A stretch of DNA of 64,000 nucleotides from Branchiostoma floridae (taxonomy: Eukaryota; Chordata; Leptocardii; Amphioxiformes; Branchiostomatidae), in contig NC_049984.1 in assembly GCF_000003815.2 (NCBI RefSeq), positions 23,031,963-23,095,962 of the forward strand. Direction: 5' to 3'. Both the position numbers and the translations under genes were made by a program. Positions within the stretch are counted from its first letter, which is position 1, and each line of letters opens with the position of its first letter. Under the pieces are notes generated by a model. The model saw nothing but the letters and a program-made list of their open reading frames with translations. It was not told where the DNA came from and ran no database searches. Positions 13,001 to 25,000 of this stretch are shown one piece after another.

Positions 13001-16000
13001 TAGACCTAGGAAAAACAAATGTTGTATTTCCTGTTTCCTGACCTACTCTAGGAAAAGCTCCAGACTCTAGCCTTTTTTGGTTGGGCAGTGGAGTCAGATA
13101 CTTTCCTGTTAGAATTTTTATTCAGCCTGCTTCCTATATTTAGTAAATAAAATGCTTGTCATATCTAGTGAATGAGACTTGTAACTAGTATTCACAAAAT
13201 TGAAGTTTGAAAACTTTGACATCTAAAATATAAATGGCTTCATGCATGTCAGTCGTACTATGTTTAACTGTTACTGTATTGTATTCACAAAATATAATCC
13301 CTAGTACCTATCGACCCTAATGTTTTCAGGGTTGAAACAGGAAATAGCATTTTTTTGCTTAGGTCTTATCTTAAGTACCACTCTAACTTTAACTTGTGTT
13401 CAGGGATCAATGCCGTTGTCCGGAGGTTCCACTGGGTAGGCACCCAGTCTACAGATAGTATGGCCTACTTACTGAAGGTGAGCTGTCTCCCAATATTGTC
13501 AAAGATATAACAAGAGTGGATATTAAGGAAACAATCTACAAAGATTTGCAGAACTGTTACATCTTTAGAAAGCACTGTTTTATCCCCACTCTATAGTCGG
13601 TTTAGTTTTTTAGTAGTTAAAGTTTTATTATGAAATAGAAGGAAAGCTCGCTGATGATTGTACTCACTCCCAGAATTGTATTTCTTCCCCCGGTACTTTG
13701 GGTTAGCACGGCTCGAAATACTGGGTGCATGTGCACCCAGGTGCACCCAAAATTGGAGATGTGCACCCAATCTTTTTCTGTGGGTGCACAGGGTGCACCA
13801 AAATATTTTCTTAGGTTTGTGTATGTAAAGATATCAAAGTATACTAGTATACATCATATTCTTGACATCTAAGTGTTAAAAAGATAATAAAAATGTCTAT
13901 CATGGTACTTGTTTAAGAATTTGATAGCTTGTAACTTTGTTTTATTACTAGGTTATTACTTCAATCTATTAAATAAGTGTGCACCCAAAGAATTTTTGTG
14001 CACCAATTTCATTNNNNNNNNNNNNNNNNNNNNNNNNNNNNNNNNNNNNNNNNNNNNNNNNNNNNNNNNNNNNNNNNNNNNNNNNNNNNNNNNNNNNNNN
14101 NNNNNNNNNNNNNTCTTTCCCCGCTTTCTTGAAACTTTGTTTTCCAGTTTTGTATGCCTTATCCCAGAACCAACAAATTGAACTGATGTGGCCCAAGGTC
14201 TGTAAGACACTACTTTGTACGTGATCATGTTGTGGAGTTGGTGACTTGGACGTCCATGACTACCTCCCTCCATCCCTCCCTGTTGTTTTTCATTGCAGCA
14301 TACAGTTTGTTATTGGGTGGGCCGACTACTCTCTCTTTGCAGCCAGAATTGTGAGGACAGTACAATATGCAGGGCTAGATTGCAAGGGTCTAGAGCGGCT
14401 GCCATTCCGTGCTAACTTACTAGGTGACCTCAATACAGCAATTGCCCCAGGTGCATGCATCCATAGGACTGGAGGTTTTGAACCACTCACACTGGGAAAG
14501 ACCCCTACTCTTTAGATAAGCATGGAGGGTTCTTTAACGTGCTCGAGGGGTGTGTCTCTTCAAAAATGGGACCTCCATCTAACGTCCTATCTGAGGGTCC
14601 ACTTGCAAATTGTCATTGTTCTGTACAATTAATGTGGTTTTGGGGGTTAAGGGTTTGTGTTAGGGCTATTGTGAGGTTCAGGTTTCAATCAATCATGTCA
14701 CTTTCTTTCCTGTGTTCAGTTTGGTCCTGAGGAGATGTCTCGCCTGCCGTCCTTCATCACACAGAACTTTAACGACGTGGTGAGGCCGCTCCTCGCACAC
14801 GCCCAGCTCAGCATCCGGGAGCACGCCACCAAGGCCTACTCCTCATACCTGTCCAGGTGTGAGTTCAGGGTGAGTCTCCTTAAGGTCTCATTTATGTATT
14901 ACTCCGAGTGGGCACCCTAAAAGAGTGTGGAGCCAAAAACTGAACGGCTGCATGGACGCATGTTTTAGCGGTGAGAAATTCCCTTTCAGCCAGCCAAACT
15001 GATCTCAAAAGTTAGATTGGTGAAAGTTTGTTTGTAACTGAAGAAAAAAATGTTTGGCAGCCACACGGAGGTACACAGTCCTGGATTCTGAGTGGTGTAT
15101 TTTTGTATTACTTTTGATAAAGTGAAAAAAATTATGAATCCTTAAGGTCCTTTAGATGGTGTCTTCAAGTATACCAATATTGATGTTACTGTCACTTACA
15201 TGGTAAACAAACTCTGCTGCAGTACCGTAGGAAGCCACCTAGAGGCCCATTCTTTAGACCTACCCATCTACCAACTATCATAAAGATCCGTCCACAACTT
15301 CTCGAGAATTATTAAGTGATGACCACCGTTTTGATTTTGACAACTCTGTATTGTATAATAAGAGGGAACTCTAATAATTATAGACATGAAAGTTTGCCAT
15401 AAAATGTAAAAGTAAAGAAAATTCCCAAATTATTATACATATTGTATACATGCACATGTCGTGATTAGAAATTTGTTTGTAAAAAATGTTTAATATAGCT
15501 ACTTTTTTTTCTGTTCTTTATGGTGATACTTTACTTTATCCTCAAAATAGAAGTGTCCCTAGCAATTAATTGTGTGTGTGTTGAATAATATTGAGTGTTT
15601 TTGTACCTATAGGAAGCTCTGAGCTCATTCCGTGAGGTGATGTCACACCTGTGTAGAGACAGTCAACCTGAAACTCAGGCAGCAGAACAGGTGAGAAACT
15701 ATTTCAAGATGTCAGGATACACAGAATTGCATTTTTGTAGTATTTATGATAGATTATACAAAGCAGGGTTGTAGCCAGCACCTGTCCCTCAGTCCTTTGA
15801 AGGAATTTTGCAGCTGGGGACTGAAAAAAAGTTTTCCCCATTCCGTCCCCTGGGACAGACAAAAATTGATATAAAAAATGTAAAGATATAAAAAAAATGA
15901 AACCCATGTGTTCTTCTTCACCAAAACAGATGCCATTCAACAGCTAAGTCTACAGGCAAAATTTTCACCTCAAAATGCAGGAAATAATGTTTCAGAGGGT

Positions 16001-19000
16001 CTTGATTTCAAAATTTTCTGGGACTTAGACCCCCTAGAAATGACGCGCAACGTCACGTCATGCCTTCGGTGCTCTATAGGGTTCCCATTCAAAATCAAGG
16101 GGACTGAAAATGATTTCAGGCTGGCTACAACCCTAATACAAAGATTGAAAATTTATTTTTTTATACATTTTGTGCAAAGAGCTAAAGTCTGATGATGATG
16201 TTCTGTAAAAGGGGAAATGTTTGTGGTCTATTTGATTTTTGATATTTTTGCAGCTACCCCTTTACCGTGAACTTAAAACTTTTACAACTTTCTGCTCTGT
16301 CCTCTTCCCTCCTACTATACTCTTTATTTCAATTGCAAACTCAAAGCCACAGTGAACATTTTCTCNNNNNNNNNNNNNNNNNNNNNNNNNNNNNNNNNNN
16401 NNNNNNNNNNNNNNNNNNNNNNNNNNNNNNNNNNNNNNNNNNNNNNNNNNNNNNNNNNNNNNNNNNNNNNNNNNNNNNNNNNNNNNNNNNNNNNNNNNNN
16501 NNNNNNNNNNNNNNNNNNNNNNNNNNNNNNNNNNNNNNNNNNNNNNNNNNNNNNNNNNNNNNNNNNNNNNNNNNNNNNNNNNNNNNNNNNNNNNNNNNNN
16601 NNNNNNNNNNNNNNNNNNNNNNNNNNNNNNNNNNNNNNNNNNNNNNNNNNNNNNNNNNNNNNNNNNNNNNNNNNNNNNNNNNNNNNNNNNNNNNNNNNNN
16701 NNNNNNNNNNNNNNNNNNNNNNNNNNNNNNNNNNNNNNNNNNNNNNNNNNNNNNNNNNNNNNNNNNNNNNNNNNNNNNNNNNNNNNNNNNNNNNNNNNNN
16801 NNNNNNNNNNNNNNNNNNNNNNNNNNNNNNNNNNNNNNNNNNNNNNNNNNNNNNNNNNNNNNNNNNNNNNNNNNNNNNNNNNNNNNNNNNNNNNNNNNNN
16901 NNNNNNNNNNNNNNNNNNNNNNNNNNNNNNNNNNNNNNNNNNNNNNNNNNNNNNNNNNNNNNNNNNNNNNNNNNNNNNNNNNNNNNNNNNNNNNNNNNNN
17001 NNNNNNNNNNNNNNNNNNNNNNNNNNNNNNNNNNNNNNNNNNNNNNNNNNNNNNNNNNNNNNNNNNNNNNNNNNNNNNNNNNNNNNNNNNNNNNNNNNNN
17101 NNNNNNNNNNNNNNNNNNNNNNNNNNNNNNNNNNNNNNNNNNNNNNNNNNNNNNNNNNNNNNNNNNNNNNNNNNNNNNNNNNNNNNNNNNATAACGAGGA
17201 TGTTGTCTGTAACATTTTACAGTTCTGCCATGTAAATATACTAATGGATGATTTTGTTGTGACACTTCCACAGCAGTCCATACTCCCACATCTAGCAGTG
17301 TTAAGAAAAGAGTACAGTTTTATGGATGCCTATGAAGCGGAGGGGCTTCTGGGGGTCTGTGTCTTCTTGGTCAAGGTGGGTGAAAGAAATATATTTGAGA
17401 ATTATTGCTTTTAGTTTTGTATCCAACTTGTTGAAACACACCTTTGATGGGTGCAAGTTGAAAAACTATAGGATATGCATTTGTCAATGAAAGTTAGACA
17501 TTCAGGTAATAGGACATGCCAAAGCTGATGATAAAAAGTAATAATTTAGGACTGGAGGTCTGTATAGGGGGATGGATAGTGTTCAGCATTAAGGACAGGT
17601 CTGTATGTACATGGAAGGGTGTTCAGCACCAAGGACAGGTCTGTATGTACATGGACGGTGTTCAGCACCAAGGACAGGTCTCTATGTACATGGAAGGTGG
17701 TCAGCACCAAGGACAGGTCTGTATGTACATGGAAGGTGTTCAGCACCAAGGACAGGTCTGTATGTACATGGAAGGAGTTCAGCACCAAGGACAAGTCTCT
17801 ATGTACATGGAAGGTGTTCAGCACCAAGGACAAGTCTCTATGTACATGGAAGGTGTTCAGCACCAAGGACAGGTCCGTATGTACATGGAAGGTGTTCAGC
17901 ACCAAGGACAGGTCTGTATGTACATGGAAGGTGTTCAGCACCAAGGACAAGTCTCTATGTACATGGAAGGTGTTCAGCACCAAGGACAGGTCCGTATGTA
18001 CATGGAAGGTGTTCAGCACCAAGGACAGGTCTGTATGTACATGGAAGGTGTTCAGCACCAAGGACAGGTCCGTATGTACATGGAAGGTGCTCAGCACTAA
18101 GGACAGGTGTGTATGTACATGGGCGGTGTTCAGCACAAAGGACAGGTCTGAAGGTTTGCCTTATTTGTTGTACATGTATGATACATGTATGGACATGTAT
18201 GGACAGGTCTGTATGTACATGGAAGGTGTTCAGCACCAAGGACAAGTCTGTATGTACATGGAAGGTGTTCAGCACCAAGGACAAGTCTGTATGTACATGG
18301 AAGGTGTTCAGCACCAAGGACAGGTCTGTATGTACATGGAAGGGTGTTCAGCACCAAGGACAGGTCCGTATGTACATGGAAGGTGTTCAGCACCAAGGAC
18401 AGGTCTAAAAGTTTGCCTTATTTGTTTTACATTTATGATACATGTATGGATGTAACTTTACGTAAAATCATTGATATGACTTTGTATGAAGAGACCTGCA
18501 CAGAATGGGTCTAAATTAATAAATGTACATACATGTAGAGAATATAAAATATTTTCTATTCTAGTATTCTGTATTGGAGGTTGCAGCCATATTGTAGTTC
18601 AAATTGTTGGATGGCTGAGAATTATAGTAACATCAATTCCAATGTCCAAATCTGATATTCAAATTTTTGACAGTGTTGCACGCAAGCATTTAGTTGAATC
18701 CTATGGGATACAAGCTAAGCCCATAGGATACAGTAAAATATGGATTGGTCCAAAACACCAGTATCAACAGTTACTGTTATCAATCATGACCCAGCTATGA
18801 CACAAATTAAGTTCTTATTCACATCTTTTGTGTGTTGTATTTACAGCACATCCCACCAGGTTTCATGCTGCCCAGCTGGCCGTACTACTTCTCGACCTTT
18901 AACCTTTACCTGATGCACCCAGCCTCCACTGTGAGACAGGCCACCAGTCAGGTCTTCAAGTACCTCGGTAAGTCAGTACTTCTTCAGTAATACCTGATGC

Positions 19001-22000
19001 ACCCAGCCTCCACTGTGAGACAGGCGACCAGTCAGGTCTTCAAGTACCTCGGTGAGTCAGTACTTCTTCAGTAATACCTGATGCACCCAGCATCCACTGT
19101 GAGACAGGCCACCAGTCAGGTCTTCAAGTACCTTGGTGAGTCAGTACTTCTTCAGTAATACCTGATGCACCCGGCCTCCACTGCGAGACAGGCTACCAGT
19201 CAGGTCTTCAAGTACCTCGGTGAGTCAGTACTTCTTCAGTAACCTTTACCTGATGCACCCGGCCTCCACTGTGAGACAGGCCACCAGTCAGGTCTTCAAG
19301 TACCTCGGTAAGTCAGTACTTCTTCAGTAATACCTGATGCACCCAGCATCCAGTGTGAGACAGGCTACCAGTCAGGTCTACAAGTACCTCGGTGAGTCAG
19401 TACTTCTTCAGTAATACCTGATGCACTCGGCCTCCACTGTGAGACAGGCCACCAGTCAGGTCTTCAAGTACCTCGGTGAGTCAGTACTTCTTCAGTAATA
19501 CCTGATGCACCCAGCATCCACTGTGAGACAGGCCACCAGTCAGGTCTTCAAGTACCTCGGTGAGTCAGTACTTCTTCAGTAATACCTGATGCACCCAGCA
19601 TCCACTGTGAGACAGGCCACCAGTCAGGTCTTCAAGTACCTCGGTAAGTCAGTACTTCTTCAGTAATACCTGATGCACCCAGCATCCACTGTGAGACAGG
19701 CCACCAGTCAGGTCTTCAAGTACCTCGGTGAGTCAGTACTTCTTCAGTAATACCTGATGCACCCAGCATCCACTGTGAGACAGGCCACCAGTCAGGTCTT
19801 CAAGTACCTCGGTGAGTCAGTACTTCTTCAGTAATACCTGATGCACCCAGCATCCACTGTGAGACAGGCCACCAGTCAGGTCTTCAAGTACCTCGGTGAG
19901 TCAGTACTTCTTCAGTAATACCTGATGCACTCGGCCTCCACTGTGAGACAGGCCACCAGTCAGGTCTTCAAGTACCTCGGTGAGTCAGTACTTCTTCAGT
20001 AATACCTGATGCACCCGGCCTCCACTGTGAGACAGGCCACCAGCCAGGTCTTCAAGTACCTCGGTGAGTCAGTACTTCTTCAGTAATACCTGATGCACCC
20101 AGCATCCACTGTGAGACAGGCCACCAGTCAGGTCTTCAAGTACCTCGGTGAGTCAGTACTTCTTCAGTAATACCTGATGCACCCAGCATCCACTGTGAGA
20201 CAGGCCACCAGTCAGGTCTTCAAGTACCTTGGTAAGTCAGTACTTCTTCAGTAATACCTGATGCACCCAGCATCCACTGTGAGACAGGCCACCAGCCAGG
20301 TCTTCAAGTACCTCGGTGAGTCAGTACTTCTTCAGTAATACCTGATGCACCCAGCCTCCACTGTGAGACAGGCCACCAGTCAGGTCTTCAAGTACCTCGG
20401 TGAGTCAGTACTTCTTCAGTAATACCTGATGCACTCGGCCTCCACTGTGAGACAGGCCACCAGTCAGGTCTTCAAGTACCTCGGTGAGTCAGTACTTCTT
20501 CAGTAACCTTTTCCTGATGCACCCAGCCTCCACTGTGAGACAGGCCACCAGTCAGGTCTTCAAGTACCTCGGTGAGTCAGTACTTCTTCAGTAACCTTTA
20601 CCTGATGCACCCGCCCTAAACTGTGAGACAGGCCACCAGTCAGGTCTTCAAGTACCTCGGTAAGTCAGTACTTCTTCAGTAATACCTGATGCACCCAGCA
20701 TCCAGTGTGATACAGGCTACCAGTCAGGTCTTCAAGTACCTCGGTGAGTCAGTACTTCTTCAGTAATACCTGATGCACTCGGCCTCCACTGTGAGACAGG
20801 CCACCAGTCAGGTCTTCAAGTACCTTGGTGAGTCAGTACTTCTTCAGTAATACCTGATGCACTCGGCCTCCACTGTGAGACAGGCCACCAGTCAGGTCTT
20901 CAAGTACCTCGGTGAGTCAGTACTTCTTCAGTAATACCTGATGCACCCGGCCTCCACTGTGAGACAGGCCACCAGTCAGGTCTTCAAGTACCTCGGTGAG
21001 TCAGTACTTCTTCAGTAATACCTGATGCACCCGGCCTCCACTGTGAGACAGGCCACCAGTCAGGTCTTCAAGTACCTCGGTGAGTCAGTACTTCTTCAGT
21101 AATACCTGATGCACCCGGCCTCCACTGCGAGACAGGCTACCAGTCAGGTCTTCAAGTACCTCGGTGAGTCAGTACTTCTTCTCTATTTAGCTACATGTAT
21201 AAGTACAGGGCTTTATAAACCCTGAGTGTAACCTGAGTGTAATGTTTTGAGACGTTTTTGTACATAGATATGGATGCTTGATGACAGCTCACCAGCAGCC
21301 TCTATCTATAGGGTTGGCACTGTGTCTAAGATTGAGGAGATGAAGATCTGCCCTTATGTTGTCCATCTCTTTTGGGGTTGTCCACGTGGGTTCTGTCTCT
21401 CTTTGTTCATTGTGGCGATCTTCCTAGGCCACTTCATTTCTTCTCTTCTTCTATTCTCTGGAGGTGACCATACATGTACCACTGTAGCCTGTTAAATCTC
21501 ATTGTGCCTACTAGTTCTTAGCTGCTTGTTTGACAGGCTGACTAAGAGTTTCCTAGAGCATATGGTATCGTCACTCCTAGTTAAGCTGGCATCTGATTCC
21601 TGGATATCTGTACTAAGTAGTACTTGGTACAATTCAGGTTTATTGGTTGATTGACATGACATTGTGTCTATATTTCCCCCATAGTTGCAAAAGACTGTAA
21701 CAACCCCACACTGCTGAAGCTGGTACTGCAGGGGTTGTGTGCAGACTGGAGTGTGGACCTGCAGTCTCTGGAGGGACACAGTCCACGCCCAAGGTACTGG
21801 TACACATCTCTGTAAAAACTGACTTGTAAGAATATGCCAAAAAATCTGTTGAANNNNNNNNNNNNNNNNNNNNNNNNNNNNNNNNNNNNNNNNNNNNNNN
21901 NNNNNNNNNNNNNNNNNNNNNNNNNNNNNNNNNNNNNNNNNNNNNNNNNNNNNNNNNNNNNNNNNNNNNNNNNNNNNNNNNNNNNNNNNNNNNNNNNNNN

Positions 22001-25000
22001 NNNNNNNNNNNNNNNNNNNNNNNNNNNNNNNNNNNNNNNNNNNNNNNNNNNNNNNNNNNNNNNNNNNNNNNNNNNNNNNNNNNNNNNNNNNNNNNNNNNN
22101 NNNNNNNNNNNNNNNNNNNNNNNNNNNNNNNNNNNNNNNNNNNNNNNNNNNNNNNNNNNNNNNNNNNNNNNNNNNNNNNNNNNNNNGTACATGTACATGT
22201 AGGTAAGGGTCAGGAAAGCAAAAGTTAAGTTTGATGATGGGCCTCCTTAAGCGACTTGCAGCAGAACCTCCATCCAGTTTCGCTATATTTAACACTTATT
22301 TGTTCTGATATGAAGACAGTCCTTGTTTTCCTTGTTGTTACAGTTTTTCTCATATTTCATATTTATTTTTCCCAGATTGTCAAGTTTTGGAAAGTCTCCG
22401 CGCCAGGCATGGGGTGAGGGAGGGAGGAAGGATGTGGACAGACTGTCCCCTGGGTCCAGTGGTTCCCCCCTGGGTGTCTCCCCACGCAGACGGAGAGCCA
22501 CCATACAGGACATCCACAGCTATGGAGGAGGTAAGGCAATGATTTTTACGTGTAGAAGACTTTGTACAGTACTAAACTTTCTTTCCACACAAAGATATCC
22601 ACGGATCAGATTTTCAACGACCACTGTCACCTTCTTCGGGGTCAATACTGCTGACCAATCACTTTAAAAGTGACAGTTACAGACACATGATCTTATTAAC
22701 CCTTGTCCTGCTGGCTATTTTTGGGCCAGTTTAACTTCCCAGAGCTGATGGCTTCATCAGATTAGTAAAACTTGACCTGATCTGTGCTGCTGTTGCAGAT
22801 TTACCTCCCCCATTCAATGGGCTTTGCAGTGGTATGCAACTTTTGCATGAGAAATACCCCAAACTCATAACAATGCAGCTCAGCATGACAAGAGTTAAAT
22901 ATGTCCATCCCGTACATAAATGGGCTTATCAGGATAAAGGTTTAAACATGTGATCTTGCGGATAATGGACATCAGTTAAACATGCCAGGAAGTTTATAAC
23001 GCCCATGGTGGGTTTTGCTGACTTTACCAGGGCTCGAAATACCACCTGCATATGCACGTTAGTGCAGGTAAAATTGGAGATGTGCAGGTATTTCTGGTGT
23101 CTAACTGTACCTAACCTGCACTGGGCCATGTACTGAGTTTATACATAAATGTCCTATGATGTAGCTGTATATAGATTGTCATTAGCTGCATTGACTGTTA
23201 CTACCTATAAAGTATAAAAGAAAAAAGAGCAATGGTTCCTGAACTATTTTAGTATGATCTAAAATTCCTAAATTCGGAGTGGTGCAGGTAAAATTTGTCT
23301 CCCCAGATGACCCAACCACAGCCATCTCGGAGACCTGGGAGTGGCGGGAGGGCAGGTTATTTGCATACGAGCTGATCCTGAGATTCCTGGTGACCAATCA
23401 CATCCACTACCTGTTCCCATCCCTCGTGAGTCCCGTCGGACACGCCAGGTTTGACGGCATGGCTTCTACCGATGACGTCATTGTTGGGTAGGTGCCATCT
23501 TTTTTTTGCTTTTAATTCTTAATAGGCCGTAATTGTTGTTACGTTGCCTATTTTTCTATGCTCTTTATCTTGGAATGCTTGTGGTTTGTAGTCTCACTGT
23601 TCTGGTTTCTAGCCAGCTTGATATTTGTTTCCCATTTCCATTGACAGAAAAATCCCTCTAAGACTCATGTTTCCCAAGTAGGGAAAACATGACTGTCATT
23701 GTTGTTTTTTCTGGTGTGTTCTTTTTATTTCTTCTTCTCCTGTAAATCAGAGCTTAGAACTGCATTTAGGATATTAGCTCAGCCTGTGTGTGAGCAAATT
23801 TTTTTTACTTGGAACCTATAGGGCGAGCCTAATGGTATATGGACATCCACATGTGAGTATGTGAGTATGTGAGTGTGTAGCTAGACAAAAGGCTATTGGG
23901 AAAATGCTCTTTCTAGTTTTTTTTCTGTCATTGTGTACAAAGATTTATCACAAGGTGGACTGTAGCTGGCTCTCATTGTTAAACAATTTAACATCTTGTT
24001 TGTTGCCTGCTGCAGACAGAGGAAGCTGGAGATAGGCAGAGACCACATCCGCCATCATGAGCCCATACAGAAGAGCTTCAGCCATGCAGGCATGACTCTG
24101 CGCCATGCTCTACACAGTCAGAACCACGGGCCAACCTCACTGGTGAGAACCATCTTATGTACTTCATCCTGGCTGCTTTCTTTCTTTGTTTTTGTGAAGG
24201 CCATGTTGATTTGATTATAATGGATGACATCCTCTAGGAATCCCAAACTCATGCAAGCATGTGAATAAAAAAAAAGGTGCCTTCATTATGAAATTTAAGT
24301 GGTCAAGAAGGTTGAACAAAATAATGACTCTTCTATAACCTTGGAATTGACCTTGTCATTTTATGGCATTACAAAATAATATGTTTACCAATATTTTTTT
24401 ACATTCTACGGCATATAGTTGGTTCAGTTTGCAGTTGCTTTGCACGATTTGAAAACAATTTGTATTATTTTGTCCTCCGTAGCTTGACTCGGCACCTTTT
24501 GGCCAGCGTCCACACCAGCTCTTGCACAGACCCTTCTCTGTGGACGGAGCAGAGGATGCACACAATATAGAACAACAACAACAACAACAACAACAACATG
24601 GCAGCTCACAGACCAAGTCACTCACATCACAGAGACGAAGGTAGAGTAGCAAAATATACATGATAGCATGGAGTCCTTCTAAGATATACAGTCAAACCTG
24701 TCCAAGATGACCACCCAGGTGACTGATAAAATCTGGTCTATATGGACAGGTCACTATAGACATTATTCTTAATGATTGTGTCATTGAGAAAAATTATCTA
24801 AGAGAAACACCAAAGAGTAGTCACATTGGCCATGGGGTCCTTATGCAGAGGTGGTCACTTGTACAGGTTTGACCATATACCTGTCCAGTATTTGATATAA
24901 TATTATAACTGCATGATAACTTGTAAATTATGAACTGAAGAAGTAAAATTTAGACATATCTCATTGAAATATAAAAGATAAGATATTAGATACTGGTAAG

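Noticed and set aside
14297-14400. Exon-like segment after cattgcag
   Set aside because: No donor in the needed frame, it overlaps the SINE-like repeat, and exons e and f already join in phase.
16262-17289. Long ORFs of about 280-340 codons on both strands
   Set aside because: They run through the 825-base N gap; the open frame is an artefact.
17516-18455. ORFs of 190-280 codons on both strands (GQVCMYMEGVQHQ, HVHTDLSLVLNTF repeats)
   Set aside because: Produced by the 39-bp intronic minisatellite, whose period is a multiple of 3. No splice link to the gene and no domain.
18907-21180. Could the regular 84-bp units be a CRISPR array?
   Set aside because: There are no spacers: the whole unit repeats, and it matches the adjoining coding exon.
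21492-22295. Minus-strand ORF of 267 codons
   Set aside because: Extended by the 333-base gap; the real bases are the antisense of exon j and intron.
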